A stretch of 64,000 bases of DNA from Paenibacillus oleatilyticus (GTDB lineage Bacteria; Bacillota; Bacilli; Paenibacillales; NBRC-103111), in the NCBI RefSeq assembly GCF_018998565.1, contig NZ_JAHNZO010000020.1, forward strand, positions 62,001 to 126,000, read 5' to 3'. A model generated the notes under the pieces. The model did no database searches. It saw only the letters and a list, made by a program, of their open reading frames with translations, and was not told the origin of the DNA. Below are positions 51,146-60,970 of this stretch, one piece after another. Within the stretch, counting starts at the first letter, position 1; every line of letters starts with the position of its first letter. A program made the translations under genes and the position numbers.

Positions 51146-52183
51146 ATGGAGCTTCAAAAGAAAAAGCTGTTTAACGAGCACGGCGACCGGGATTGGGGCA
51201 AGCGCCGCATGATCGGCGGCAACACGACGAACCTGATCGAGCTGAACAACGTCAAATATGACTGGGCAACCAAGATGTACCGCACGATGATGAACAACTT
51301 CTGGATTCCCGAGGAAATCCCGCTCGCGCAGGATGCGAAGGACTACAAGTTCCTGTCGCCCGTGGAGCGCCAAAGCTACGACAAAATCATCAGCTTCCTG
51401 ATCTTTCTCGATTCGCTGCAAACGGCCAACCTGCCGAACATCAACGAGTACATCACCGCTCCGGAAGTCAACCTGTGCCTGACGGTGCAGACGTTCCAAG
51501 AAGCCGTGCACAGCCAGAGCTATTCGTACATCCTTGACAGCGTCTGCTCGGCGGAAGTGCGCGACGACATCTATAACCAATGGCGCGAAGACAAGCACTT
51601 GCTGCGCCGCAACCGGTTCATCACCGACCTGTACGAACGGTTCATCGAGACGCCTTCCACGGAAAACCTGATGCGCACCATCATGGCTAACTATATTCTC
51701 GAAGGCATTTATTTTTACAGCGGCTTCAGCTTCTTCTACGCGCTCGGACGCCAAGGCAAGATGCTCGGCACCGTCTCGGAGATCAAGTACATTCAGCGCG
51801 ACGAACTGACGCATCTGGCGCTGTTCCAGAACATTTTCCGCGAAATCCGCAAGGAAAATCCCGAGCTGTTCACGGACGAGCTGATTGAAGACCTGCGCCA
51901 AATGATGAAGACGGCTGTCCAGCACGAGATCGAATGGGGCCAATACATCACGAACAACAACATTCACGGCCTGAGCAACGATATCATCGACCAGTACATC
52001 AAATATTTGTCCAACGAGCGCCTGCGCAAGCTGGGCCTGGAAATTTTGTACCCCGAAGTCGTCGAGCATCCGATGAAGTGGGTCGAGACGTTCAGCAACA
52101 TGAACAGCATGAAAACGGACTTTTTCGAGCAAAAGGTGACCAACTACAGCAAATCGTCCAACCTGAACTGGGACGACCTGTAA
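51146..52183 (+). CDS. nrdB: Class Ia ribonucleotide reductase small subunit
   Basis: A 345-residue di-iron subunit that generates the radical used by NrdA. The metal ligands and radical Tyr are in place: Asp89 (IFLDSLQ), Glu119 and His122 with Tyr126 (QEAVHSQSY), Glu186 (ILEGIYFYSGF), Glu220 and His223 (DELTHLALF). Tyr126 shows a tyrosyl-radical type and not the Chlamydia-like Phe variant. It shares the nrdA transcript, with a weaker ribosome binding site (AGGGGG, 11 bases from ATG). A strong terminator follows. Confidence 0.95.
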   Translation: MELQKKKLFNEHGDRDWGKRRMIGGNTTNLIELNNVKYDWATKMYRTMMNNFWIPEEIPLAQDAKDYKFLSPVERQSYDKIISFLIFLDSLQTANLPNINEYITAPEVNLCLTVQTFQEAVHSQSYSYILDSVCSAEVRDDIYNQWREDKHLLRRNRFITDLYERFIETPSTENLMRTIMANYILEGIYFYSGFSFFYALGRQGKMLGTVSEIKYIQRDELTHLALFQNIFREIRKENPELFTDELIEDLRQMMKTAVQHEIEWGQYITNNNIHGLSNDIIDQYIKYLSNERLRKLGLEILYPEVVEHPMKWVETFSNMNSMKTDFFEQKVTNYSKSSNLNWDDL

Positions 52184-52219
52184 GCATTGATTCCCAACGC
52201 GCTTGCCGACGAACGAAAG

Positions 52220-52265
52220 CATCCCGCTTCCTCTGCCTTGACGGCAGCGAAGCGGGATGTTTTTT
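52220..52265 (+). terminator. Terminator of the nrdA-nrdB operon
   Basis: CATCCCGCTTC/GAAGCGGGATG (52220-52230 with 52249-52259) is followed by TTTTTT, 36 bases after the nrdB stop. Confidence 0.92.
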
Positions 52266-52282
52266 CGTGTAATCTATCTGCC

Positions 52283-53839
52283 TTATAAAGAAGACATGTG
52301 CTTTTTCCGTTCCGTTTGCAGCTCGTGGCAGATCGTCTCCAGCTCCTTCGCGAGCCGCGTCAGCCCTTCCGTCGAAGCGGTGATTGACTCCATCGCCGAT
52401 AGCTGCTCCTGCGACGAGGAGAGCACATGATTCGCCCCTGTCGCACTGTCGTCGGAAATGCGCGCCACCTCGTTCAACGCGGCCGTCACCTGCTCCGACC
52501 CCGCCGACATTTGCTGGGCCGCCGCCGAAATATCCTGGATTTGATCGCATACTTTTTTCGCTTCGTCGACAATGAGCCGGAATACGTCCCCGGCTTCGTT
52601 CACCGCCGTATGACTTGTTTCCACCTGACCGGCGCTTGCGCGCATCACCGATACGGCGGATACCGTCGCCTGCTGAATCTCTTCGATCAGCTGCGTGATT
52701 TGACCTGCCGACGCTTCGGCTTGCTCCGCAAGCTTCCGGACCTCGCGCGCCACCACGGCAAAGCCCGCTCCGTGCTCCCCTGCCCGGGCCGCTTCGATCG
52801 CTGCGTTCAGCGCAAGCAGGTTCGTTTGGGAAGCTACCCCGGAAATCAACGTAGCGATCTCACCGATTTCGACCGACTGCTTCTCCAGCCGGTGTAAAGC
52901 CGCCGACACTTCCGTCGAGGAGCTTTTCAAAGCGCCAAGCTGCGATACCGCATGCCCGATCGTCTCGTTGCCTTTCTCCGCTTCCTCCACCATGCCGAGC
53001 GACGCCTCCGAGACGGTCGCCGACGATTCGGCCACGCGCTGTATGCCGATCGACATCTCTTCCATCGCACGTGCGCTGTCTTTGCTGGTTTGCGCCTGCT
53101 CTTCCGTTCCCGACGCCATGCCTTCCATGGAGGTCATGATCCGGCGGTTCGCCAGCAGCGTCTGCTCGGTGTTCTCGTTGAGCCGTCCCACGTAATCCAC
53201 GAGCTGCTCGGAGCTGTCCGTCAGCTTGTTCAGAATGTTGCCGAGCAGCTTCTGCTTCTCCTGCTTGTCCGCTTCGAGCAAAGCCACGGTTGCCTTTTTC
53301 TTCGTGATTTGCCATACGGTCGTTCCTGCTGTCAACAGAAGGAACACGGCATGGATCGCCAGCATCTCGATACCGTACCCGTCCTTGCCGAACACAAGCT
53401 CCGAATACAGCCAGTAGGAGGCGATGTATTGCAGGGCGAACAAAGCGGTCATCAGCCAAATCAGCTTCGTATCTTCATAAAAGGCCATCAGAGCAATAAC
53501 CATGAAGATCGAAAAATAAAATTCGACCATCCCGCCCGAGCCGACGATCATCGCCATACTCGTGAATGTCATGGACAGCGCATTGAACAGCGGAACGTAA
53601 CGATGATGCCCCCGCCAAAATAACAACGCAGCGACGACTAACAGAATCAGCGGAGCCCCCAAAAACACATTAAGCAATACCTCGTAAGCCAGCAGATCGT
53701 GCTCGGATTTAAAGACATGAACCCATCGAAATAAAGCGCATGCAAACACGGCCAACAAGTACGTTCCGAACGTCACCGGCAAGGTCATCCGGTTTTTAAT
53801 CGCCAACACATCGGGCTTCGTGGATAACAAAAAGCTCAC
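52283..53839 (-). CDS. Membrane methyl-accepting chemotaxis-type signalling protein
   Basis: A 518-residue protein. Residues 1 to about 205 hold six membrane helices (e.g. [36 protein letters not shown]) with no large extracellular sensor domain, so it probably senses a membrane or intramembrane signal. The C-terminal ~300 residues are an MCP signalling domain with the tip [20 protein letters not shown] and the following [15 protein letters not shown]. No HAMP domain was seen. It lies next to receiver and diguanylate-cyclase genes, but its own CheA/CheW partners are not in the window. Confidence 0.9.
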   Translation of the reverse strand: MSFLLSTKPDVLAIKNRMTLPVTFGTYLLAVFACALFRWVHVFKSEHDLLAYEVLLNVFLGAPLILLVVAALLFWRGHHRYVPLFNALSMTFTSMAMIVGSGGMVEFYFSIFMVIALMAFYEDTKLIWLMTALFALQYIASYWLYSELVFGKDGYGIEMLAIHAVFLLLTAGTTVWQITKKKATVALLEADKQEKQKLLGNILNKLTDSSEQLVDYVGRLNENTEQTLLANRRIMTSMEGMASGTEEQAQTSKDSARAMEEMSIGIQRVAESSATVSEASLGMVEEAEKGNETIGHAVSQLGALKSSSTEVSAALHRLEKQSVEIGEIATLISGVASQTNLLALNAAIEAARAGEHGAGFAVVAREVRKLAEQAEASAGQITQLIEEIQQATVSAVSVMRASAGQVETSHTAVNEAGDVFRLIVDEAKKVCDQIQDISAAAQQMSAGSEQVTAALNEVARISDDSATGANHVLSSSQEQLSAMESITASTEGLTRLAKELETICHELQTERKKHMSSL

Positions 53840-53950
53840 ATCCTATTCACTAAGGTCGAAGCTATATTCTTTATCACATATTATATCGGTCGGAAGTCCT
53901 ATTTTTTATAGGTAAAAATGAAAAAACCGTGACAAGTTGTCGTCACGGCC

Positions 53951-55672
53951 TCAGCTTAATTCCAGCAATTCCTTCACCTTAAGCTCCAGCTCAACCATGG
54001 AAAACGGTTTATGCATATAAGCATTCGCTCCAAGCTGCATCCCCCGGCTCGTGTCCTCCTCCCGGCTGCGCCCGGAGAGAACGAGCACTTTCGTATGGGG
54101 CGGCCGCGTGCCGCGCTCCCTCATCCGCTCAAGCACGCCGTACCCGTCGAGACGCGGCATCACGCCGTCGAGAATACACAGATCGACCGGGCTGCCGAGC
54201 AGCTCCAAATAAGCCTCTTCTCCGTTGGCCGCCTCCTTGAAGTCGATCGGCAGGTGCCTGAGCTTCGCCATGAGAATCGAGCGTAAAATATTGTCGTCGT
54301 CGGCAATCAGCACCGTCTTGCGCGCCGCTGCGTCCGTCTCCGTACCGGCAGCGTCGCCGGTATACAGCATCACCCGGTTACGGCCGCTTTGCTTGGCTTC
54401 GTACATCGCATCGTCTGCTCGCCGGATCCACTCGCTCAGCGTAAGGTCGGGCTGCCACTCCGACACGCCGGCCGAGAACGTAATGTGAAACGACTGGCCT
54501 TCGTTTTGCGCCACAGGTCCCTGATGCGTCAGCCTCAGAATGCCTTCGATCGTCTTTTTGGCGTCGGCGGCGGACGTGCCGGGCAGGACCACCACGAATT
54601 CCTCGCCCCCGAAGCGGGCGATCAGATCCGTAGCGCGCAGATTGGCCTGTAGCAGATGGGCGAGGCCCTGCAGCACCAAATCCCCGATCGGATGCCCGTA
54701 CGTGTCGTTGATCGATTTGAACCGGTCGATATCGATGAATACCATCGAGATCGTCCCGGGATACCGTGCGACGCGCTGCAGCTCCACTTGAATTTGATGG
54801 TCAAAATACCGTCGGTTGTACACCCCCGTCAACGGGTCGCGGAATGCCATTTGCTCGAACGTCTTGGTCCGCTTGAGCAGACTGTAGATGCGGGCGGCCA
54901 GCTCTTCGTATTGAAACGGCTTGACCACGTAGTCGTCCGCGCCCAGGTAGAAGCAGCGGACCTTGTCGTACACGTCGCTGCGCCCGGATAGCACGATCAG
55001 GGGCACAAGCTTCAAATTCGGGTCTTCCTTCAAAAATTCGAACAGTTCGTAGCCGCTGCCCGGATGCATCATAAGATCGAGCGAAATCAAGTCGTACGAA
55101 CGCTCCCGGATGAGCCGCTGCGCCGAACTGACGTCTGCGGCTTCATCCACCTCGTAGCCGTCCAGCTTCAGACGCCGGACCAGATAAGCCCGCAGCACAT
55201 CGTCATCGTCGATCACAAGCAGCCGTTCGCCCTGCGGAGGCGTGAGAGTGCGCTGCAGCTGTTCCTGCTGCTCATCCGGCTCCAGCTCGCGTGCGATGGT
55301 ATCGAACTCCAATTCCAATTCGAGCACCAGCGCAAGGGAAGCCTGCGAGCATTGCCGAAACCGTACCCGAACCGCCGGCGACGCCACAGCTTCCTCGTCC
55401 TGCGACCATTCCCAGTGCCCGACCAATTTCTCGGCCAATGCCCCAATGCGCGTAAAACCGAACATCGGCGCGCTGCCTTTCAGCGTATGTACGATACGGT
55501 AAAACCGGCGGGCCGTCTCGGACGTATCCTCCGGCTCCGCATCCCCGGTCCAATGCCGCAGCTGCTGCAGCTGCTTATTCAGCTCGCGAATATATTTTTT
55601 CCGGCCTTCCTTCAGCAGCCGGGCCTCTCGTTTCATCCGGTCGTCAGAGGGTGTTTGATGCAAAGCCTTCAC
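53951..55672 (-). CDS. Hpt-REC-GGDEF-REC hybrid diguanylate cyclase
   Basis: A 573-residue signalling protein. Domains in order: Hpt (about 20-140, phospho-His62 in VHTLKGSAPMFGF), receiver 1 (150-265, Asp199), GGDEF (270-440) with GGEEF at 355-359 and an intact RxxD inhibition site (Arg346-Asp349), then receiver 2 (450-573, Asp502 and Lys555). It is soluble. Phosphotransfer through Hpt and the receivers should control c-di-GMP synthesis. The stand-alone receiver 30 bases upstream is a likely partner; no histidine kinase is adjacent. Confidence 0.92.
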   Translation of the reverse strand: MKALHQTPSDDRMKREARLLKEGRKKYIRELNKQLQQLRHWTGDAEPEDTSETARRFYRIVHTLKGSAPMFGFTRIGALAEKLVGHWEWSQDEEAVASPAVRVRFRQCSQASLALVLELELEFDTIARELEPDEQQEQLQRTLTPPQGERLLVIDDDDVLRAYLVRRLKLDGYEVDEAADVSSAQRLIRERSYDLISLDLMMHPGSGYELFEFLKEDPNLKLVPLIVLSGRSDVYDKVRCFYLGADDYVVKPFQYEELAARIYSLLKRTKTFEQMAFRDPLTGVYNRRYFDHQIQVELQRVARYPGTISMVFIDIDRFKSINDTYGHPIGDLVLQGLAHLLQANLRATDLIARFGGEEFVVVLPGTSAADAKKTIEGILRLTHQGPVAQNEGQSFHITFSAGVSEWQPDLTLSEWIRRADDAMYEAKQSGRNRVMLYTGDAAGTETDAAARKTVLIADDDNILRSILMAKLRHLPIDFKEAANGEEAYLELLGSPVDLCILDGVMPRLDGYGVLERMRERGTRPPHTKVLVLSGRSREEDTSRGMQLGANAYMHKPFSMVELELKVKELLELS

Positions 55673-55701
55673 TTCCCGTCTCCGGTATAAATTTCTATCG
55701 G

Positions 55702-56085
55702 TTAACGCGCATCGCGCCGGATCAGCTCTTCCACGGTATCCAGCAGCTGCAGCGGACTGAACGGTTTGACGATATATTGCGTAACGCCCGCCGCCTTGGC
55801 ACGTTCCCGGTCCTTATCCAGCGCTTTGGCCGTCAAAAGAATGACCGGTGTGTCCGCATTCGGATTCGCATGGCCGCGAAGCCATTCGCAAACCTCCACT
55901 CCGGTGCGTTCGGGCATCATATAGTCCAGAATAATTAAGTCGAACGGCTGCTCCCGCAAATAGGCAAGCGCCTGCGCCCCATCTTCCGCTTCGGTAAGCT
56001 CGTATCCTTCCTCGGCCAACGTTTCCGTTAGTAAGAACCGCAAGGCGGCTTCGTCATCGGCCAATAAAATTTTATAAGGTGCCAT
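55702..56085 (-). CDS. Stand-alone response regulator receiver (CheY-like)
   Basis: A 127-residue receiver domain with no output domain. Acidic pocket Asp10-Asp11-Glu12 (ILLADDEAALRFLL), phospho-acceptor Asp54 (LIILDYMMPERTGVE), Thr85 (VILLTAKAL) and Lys107 (QYIVKPFSPLQLL) are all in place. It is the first gene of a two-gene unit with the Hpt-REC-GGDEF-REC gene and may exchange phosphate with its Hpt domain. Confidence 0.92.
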   Translation of the reverse strand: MAPYKILLADDEAALRFLLTETLAEEGYELTEAEDGAQALAYLREQPFDLIILDYMMPERTGVEVCEWLRGHANPNADTPVILLTAKALDKDRERAKAAGVTQYIVKPFSPLQLLDTVEELIRRDAR

Positions 56086-56297
56086 AAGCCGTCGAACGCT
56101 CCTTCATGGTGCATGCTCTTATGAGATCATTATAGCACGGATGGTTGCCACAGGGTTACAGGGAACTTTCCAATCGCATATAGTTCTTAAGTACCATTTG
56201 TAAACCAAAAGAACTATGATACGATAAAAACACCACAAAATTTGATGAAAATTTTACTTTTTCCGAGCACTTTTTCCTAGCTGAAAGGAAGGACAAC

Positions 56298-56681
56298 ATG
56301 AATCCCGTGGACCATCTGATCAAAAAAGTATCCAAGTACGTTTCGTTCGGCCAGCCCGTTTCGTCCGGGTCCTTGGTAAGTCAGCGCTTGTCTGACCCGC
56401 GCATGCCGATGCAAGCGTTTTATTTGACACTCCAGCCCAAAAGCGAACAAGAACATTACTATCATGAGGTTTGGCTGAAGAAAGAAGGCTCGTTTGCCAT
56501 CACCGAGGCGTGGTACAAAGACAGCAGCGTCACCCGAAGCCTGGTTCAGGACAATATTTCATATGAGCAGCTGATCAACGCAATCGGCGAGGAACAGTCG
56601 CATCATGTCGTTCTGCGAATGACGGAAATCGTCAAGAAGTCGGAACGGGAGGATTGGAGACCGTATTCCAGACGAGCCTGA
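56298..56681 (+). CDS. Conserved hypothetical protein
   Basis: A 127-residue soluble protein (NPVDHLIKKVSKYVSFGQPV, then QAFYLTLQPKSEQEHYYHEV, ending SEREDWRPYSRRA). It has no signal peptide, membrane segment or known motif. AAAGGAAGG lies upstream of the ATG. No family was recognised. It is convergent with the next gene. Confidence 0.7.
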   Translation: MNPVDHLIKKVSKYVSFGQPVSSGSLVSQRLSDPRMPMQAFYLTLQPKSEQEHYYHEVWLKKEGSFAITEAWYKDSSVTRSLVQDNISYEQLINAIGEEQSHHVVLRMTEIVKKSEREDWRPYSRRA

Positions 56682-56693
56682 TTGGGGCAGGCT

Positions 56694-57197
56694 TCAAAGC
56701 ATGCTCCCATGCTCTTGCTTCCTGCGGGCATATTCGCGCCAGGATCCGCCGTTAATGCGCGGGTATCCCCGCGGCTCATTCCACAAGTAGATCCATCCCT
56801 CGCACTCTTCCCGCCGGCTGTCGCGCACCCAGACGCGTTCATAATCGTTCCGCGCGCCGGGCCCGTAATACTCCTCCAGTTCGTCCATCCGATTCAGACC
56901 TTCCTGCGTCACGACCAGCCATTCGCCTTCAACGTCCGTCTCGCCGCCGCAGCCCGACAGGACGAGTCCGGGATAAGCTCCCGCATCGAACAACGTGCCG
57001 CGCACCCGTCCGGGCCGGACCGAGAGCACATAAGGCGCGACCACAGAATGATTCGACTCGCCGACCAACAGCGTTCCATAGACGAAAACCCGGATCAGAT
57101 CGGTTCCCCCTCCTTCAATCCAACCGGCGAATTGCTTCCTTGGCGACGGTTGCCGGCTGGAGTAAATTCCATTTTCTTCTATCATACCATAAGCCAA
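56694..57197 (-). CDS. Gamma-glutamylcyclotransferase-like (AIG2/BtrG) family protein
   Basis: A 167-residue protein. The family opening RVFVYGTLLVGESNH, a VRGTLFDAGAYPGLVL segment and MDELEEYYGPGARNDYERV are all visible; Glu in MDELEEY is the usual catalytic acid. Enzymes of this fold release 5-oxoproline from gamma-glutamyl amines, but substrates vary widely. The true start is uncertain: a strong GGAGGGGG lies inside the frame about 7 bases before LIRVFVYG, so a shorter protein of roughly 130 residues with a non-ATG start is possible. Confidence 0.8.
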   Translation of the reverse strand: MAYGMIEENGIYSSRQPSPRKQFAGWIEGGGTDLIRVFVYGTLLVGESNHSVVAPYVLSVRPGRVRGTLFDAGAYPGLVLSGCGGETDVEGEWLVVTQEGLNRMDELEEYYGPGARNDYERVWVRDSRREECEGWIYLWNEPRGYPRINGGSWREYARRKQEHGSML

Positions 57198-57312
57198 GTT
57201 CGGGGAAGCGGGTGATTTGCCCTATCTTTGAATGCGTGCCGTGTCCGAAAAAAGGAGACTGGCATAAATTGTCCATAAGACAAAGTCTGTGGGGGAATGG
57301 GGGGAATGCGCC

Positions 57313-57453
57313 ATGCTTAGTCCCGAAGATGCGAACAAGATCATCCGCTTTTTGTCGGCGGCTTATTTTTGCACCGACTCGGATCAGGCGCGTAAAGAGT
57401 TTAACCGGTTGGCCAACGAGCTGCGCAAAGCTTCCGGACAGCCGGAACAATGA
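57313..57453 (+). CDS. Small hypothetical protein, 46 residues
   Basis: An ATG at 57313 preceded by GGGGG opens LSPEDANKIIRFLSAAYFC, then RKEFNRLANELRKASGQ before a TGA at 57451. It is helical and charged. The clear ribosome binding site and clean helical reading support a real small gene. Function unknown. Confidence 0.6.
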   Translation: MLSPEDANKIIRFLSAAYFCTDSDQARKEFNRLANELRKASGQPEQ

Positions 57454-57566
57454 TGCCGCTGCCGGAAGCAGCGTCAGAGCGTTGAGAAGCCCTAGGAGTA
57501 GAAAATCTCAGAGAAATAGAGGTGGGGTATGTCTCGTAAGAGTTTACGTCCTCCTCAAGACAATAG

Positions 57567-57596
57567 AAAAAAGCCAAAAGCGTCCACTTCTGGCTT
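57567..57596 (-). terminator. Terminator of the CD3324-like gene
   Basis: On the minus strand AAGCCA/TGGCTT extended by CTTC-like pairs (57596-57591 with 57576-57571) is followed by TTTTTT, about 35 bases after the stop codon. Confidence 0.7.
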
Positions 57597-57630
57597 GTTC
57601 CGTTTGCGATTATTTTCGCTATCCTTTCGG

Positions 57631-57939
57631 CTAGTGCCTGGTGGACGCCGTTTCCTGCTGCCGCGAATTTAGTCCGCGGGTTTTCACGATGATTTTCCGA
57701 ATGCTGTCCTCCGACAGATGAAACTGACGGATCAGATCGGTAACCGTATGTCCGTTCTCATACAGCCTGAAAATCTCAAAATTCCGACGCATAATCGACT
57801 GCCGGGTGCCGTTGTTCTCACCCCAGCCTGCGCGGGTCTGTTCTTTTTTCGGTATATAAATGATTTCGCCCTGAATATAGTCCTGCAGTTGCTTGAGCAG
57901 ACTAGGCGGCAAAATATCCTTCCCATTCTTGTACCCCAC
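57631..57939 (-). CDS. CD3324-family DNA-binding protein
   Basis: A 102-residue protein. It opens GYKNGKDILPPSLLKQLQDY and IQGEIIYIPKKEQTRAGWGE, the hallmark of the small CD3324 family, and ends with a helix-turn-helix (VTDLIRQFHLSEDSIRKII), so it is probably a small transcription factor of the Mor/resolvase-like HTH type. AAAGGAGG-like sequence precedes the start. Target unknown. Confidence 0.8.
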   Translation of the reverse strand: MGYKNGKDILPPSLLKQLQDYIQGEIIYIPKKEQTRAGWGENNGTRQSIMRRNFEIFRLYENGHTVTDLIRQFHLSEDSIRKIIVKTRGLNSRQQETASTRH

Positions 57940-58168
57940 CGATGAAAGCCTCCTTTCGCGCCATGTTGGCCAAAGCCTCGAAAGTTATAAGCATTTTCAT
58001 CTTTACACCTCCTCTGAGTTTTGCCGAAGCAAAACTGACGTCGCAAGCATTAGGGGCATGGAATTCAGGATAAACGTCTACGCCGTCCTTATCAGCATTA
58101 AGGATAAGCGCGTTTATCAAGGTTGACGCGAAGCTATAAGTTGCGTTAACTTATAAATTCTTATCAAC

Positions 58169-58193
58169 AAAAAAACACGATCGCCATATCGTG
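58169..58193 (-). terminator. Terminator of a short minus-strand transcript
   Basis: CACGAT/ATCGTG (58193-58188 with 58181-58176) is followed by seven T on the minus strand. It ends the short unit starting at the promoter near 58372-58401. Confidence 0.75.
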
Positions 58194-58211
58194 CCTGAAT
58201 GCCTCTATATG

Positions 58212-58268
58212 TCATGTATCATTCAATGACGGTTCAGGTGACGGTGAAGGAGAAAAATGCTTATTCAC
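58212..58268 (-). CDS. Possible 18-codon peptide
   Basis: A GTG at 58268 overlaps the stop of the upstream 17-codon frame and reads NKHFSPSPSPEPSLNDT before a TGA. The Ser-Pro repeats and coupled start are notable, but coding is unproven. Confidence 0.25.
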   Translation of the reverse strand: MNKHFSPSPSPEPSLNDT

Positions 58269-58318
58269 TTGTTAGCAAACCCTTTTCCTTTGTTCATTGT
58301 GTCCAGTACCAATACCAT
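58265..58318 (-). CDS. Possible 17-codon peptide
   Basis: ATG 58318 lies 9 bases after GAAAGGAG and reads VLVLDTMNKGKGFANK before a TGA. Together with a TATAAT promoter and a terminator it forms a self-contained unit of about 200 bases, which may instead be a small RNA. Confidence 0.4.
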   Translation of the reverse strand: MVLVLDTMNKGKGFANK

Positions 58319-58371
58319 TGCACGACACTCCTTTCACCTGAATTTTTTTGAAGATACGGAATTTCCCTTAC

Positions 58372-58401
58372 ATTATAACCCATCGATTCTTGTATTGTCC
58401 A
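58372..58401 (-). promoter_or_regulatory. Promoter of the short minus-strand transcript
   Basis: TGGACA (58401-58396) and TATAAT (58377-58372) are separated by 18 bases on the minus strand. Confidence 0.6.
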
Positions 58402-58420
58402 TCCGCGAATATATAAGGGG

Positions 58421-58728
58421 CCCGAAGGCCCCCCTTGACTGGCGTCTCCGCTTACGCGAAGACCACCTCGGATACCGTAATCATTGTTTCTGATCACTCC
58501 TTTCCTTAAGCGTCAGCCGGCCGGCTACATCTCCTATTAACTCATAATCGGCTGCCGTGCCGCAAGGTGGAAAACTTTTATAACGATTTTATCCTTATCC
58601 TGTCCCCTGCTGCGCCTCACGGAAGCTTCTGCCGGGAAACCGCCGTTTCCCGTATTTTTGAACTGGCGCAAACCGCCCGCATCGTATATAATGGCATACA
58701 GTAAAGCGCCGGAAACGAATATAAAAAA
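58421..58728. other. Intergenic DNA with a GC-rich hairpin
   Basis: GGGGCC-TTCG-GGCCCC forms a very stable hairpin at about 58420-58440 (minus strand), followed by TTATATATT. A ribosome binding site (AAAGGAG) followed by a 10-codon frame occurs near 58500. The remaining ~200 bases show nothing I can support. Confidence 0.4.
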
Positions 58729-58798
58729 GCTCGTATAATTGCAGGATGAATCGGCCTGCGAGTCTCTACCCTGCCTCCGCAACGGCAGGACTACGGGC
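58729..58798 (+). ncRNA. Purine (guanine/xanthine) riboswitch upstream of xpt
   Basis: The aptamer has the purine-riboswitch plan: P1 GCTCGTA/TACGGGC (one T-G pair), J1/2 TAAT, P2 GCAGG/CCTGC, J2/3 GAGTCTCTACC, P3 CCTGCC/GGCAGG with L3 containing CCGCAA, and J3/1 ACTA. The C in ACTAC marks guanine/xanthine specificity. L2 is longer than usual (9 bases). A terminator lies 85 bases downstream. Confidence 0.88.
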
Positions 58799-58882
58799 GG
58801 TACACATACGGACGCAGAAGGGGAAACGCCGCTGCTTGCAGCCCGGCCGACCGTTTTGCGCCTTTTCTTGCTTTTGCGTATC

Positions 58883-58929
58883 GCTCGATTGCCCGTTTCT
58901 TATGTAGAAACGGACGAATCGGGCTTTTT
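58883..58929 (+). terminator. Riboswitch-controlled terminator before xpt
   Basis: A long stem (GCTCGATT..CCGTTTC with GAAACGG..AATCGGGC, one small internal loop) is followed by TTTTT, 48 bases before xpt. With bound purine this terminator should form and stop transcription. Confidence 0.85.
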
Positions 58930-58946
58930 GTGTTTATCGGGCTTAG

Positions 58947-59576
<630 letters not shown>

Positions 59577-59620
59577 ATCAATTCCGTGCCCAACAATCCA
59601 TTCCCGGAGGTATCCTTCCT

Positions 59621-60952
59621 GTGTCTATGAATGCAAAATCACCCGGCCAGCCGCCGATGCGGCGGTTTTCGCTCGGCCTGCAGCACGTGCTTGCCATGTA
59701 CGCCGGCGCCGTCATCGTGCCGCTGATTGTCGGCAGCGCGCTGAAACTGTCGCCGGAGCAGCTCGCCTACCTGGTTTCGATCGACCTGTTAACCTGTGGT
59801 ATCGCTACCCTGCTTCAAGTGTGGAGCAACCGGTTCTTCGGCATCGGCCTGCCGGTCGTGCTCGGCTGTACGTTCACGGCCGTCGGCCCGATGATTGCCA
59901 TCGGCAGCCAACACGGCATCTCGACCGTCTACGGCGCCATCCTGGCCGCGGGCTTGTTCGTCGTCATCTTCGCCGGGCTGTTCGGCAAGCTGATCCGCTT
60001 CTTCCCTCCGGTCGTGACCGGTTCGGTCGTCACGATCATCGGGCTCACGCTCATTCCCGTAGCGCTGAACGATATGGGCGGCGGGGTTGGCAACCCGAAT
60101 TTCGGCGCGCCGGTCAACCTGCTGCTTTCCTTCGGTGTGCTCGCGCTGATTATCGCCATGAACCGCTTTTTCACCGGCTTTTGGCGGGCGATCTCGATTC
60201 TGCTCGGGTTGATCGTCGGGACGCTCGTTGCGGCGCTGCTCGGCAAAGTCAGCTTCGCTCCGTTCCATGAAGCTTCCTGGTTTCATATGGTGCACCCGCT
60301 CTACTTCGGCATGCCGACGTTTGAAATCACGTCCGTGCTGACGATGATTCTGGTCGCTGCGGTCAGTCTGGTGGAGTCGACCGGGGTCTTTTTGGCGCTC
60401 GGCAAAATATGCGACCGCGACATCCGCTCCGAGGATTTGACCCGCGGCTACCGCGCGGAAGGTCTCGCGATCATCCTCGGCGGCTTGTTCAACGCCTTCC
60501 CGTATACGACCTACTCGCAGAACGTCGGGCTGATCCAAATGAGCGGCGTCCGGACGCGCGACGTGATCATGACCGCAGGCGGCATACTGATCGTCCTTGG
60601 CCTGATCCCGAAAGTTGCAGCGCTGACGACGCTGATCCCGACCCCCGTGCTCGGCGGCGCGACCGTTGCCATGTTCGGCATGGTCGTCTCTTCCGGAATC
60701 CGCATGCTCGGCTCCCAGGTCGATTTGAACAACCATGAGAACCTGCTGATCATCGCCTGCTCCGTCGGCATGGGTCTCGGCGTGACGGTCGTTCCGACGC
60801 TGTTCAACCAACTGCCGCAAGCCGTGCAAATTTTGACCGGCAACGGCATCGTCGCAGGCAGCTTCACCGCGATCGTGCTGAATCTGGTGTTCAACCTTCG
60901 GCGGAAACGGTCGGTTGCCGATGCTTCGCAGCCGCAAGGCGCCGCGAACTAA
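59621..60952 (+). CDS. pbuX: Xanthine permease (NCS2 family)
   Basis: A 443-residue transporter with about 14 membrane segments. The NCS2 signature regions are visible: LQHVLAMYAGAVIVPLIVG near the start, GCTFTAVGPMIAIG, VSLVESTGVFLALG and the QNVGLIQMSGVRTR segment with the Q/N residues used for purine binding. GTG at 59621 has GGAGG upstream; the in-frame ATG at 59627 is too far. Specificity for xanthine is inferred from the pairing with xpt. Confidence 0.93.
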   Translation: MSMNAKSPGQPPMRRFSLGLQHVLAMYAGAVIVPLIVGSALKLSPEQLAYLVSIDLLTCGIATLLQVWSNRFFGIGLPVVLGCTFTAVGPMIAIGSQHGISTVYGAILAAGLFVVIFAGLFGKLIRFFPPVVTGSVVTIIGLTLIPVALNDMGGGVGNPNFGAPVNLLLSFGVLALIIAMNRFFTGFWRAISILLGLIVGTLVAALLGKVSFAPFHEASWFHMVHPLYFGMPTFEITSVLTMILVAAVSLVESTGVFLALGKICDRDIRSEDLTRGYRAEGLAIILGGLFNAFPYTTYSQNVGLIQMSGVRTRDVIMTAGGILIVLGLIPKVAALTTLIPTPVLGGATVAMFGMVVSSGIRMLGSQVDLNNHENLLIIACSVGMGLGVTVVPTLFNQLPQAVQILTGNGIVAGSFTAIVLNLVFNLRRKRSVADASQPQGAAN

Positions 60953-60970
60953 TCGAATTGACATATATGT

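Noticed and set aside
58537-58782. 81-codon minus-strand ORF before the purine riboswitch
   Set aside because: It has no clear ribosome binding site or recognisable composition and overlaps the aptamer.
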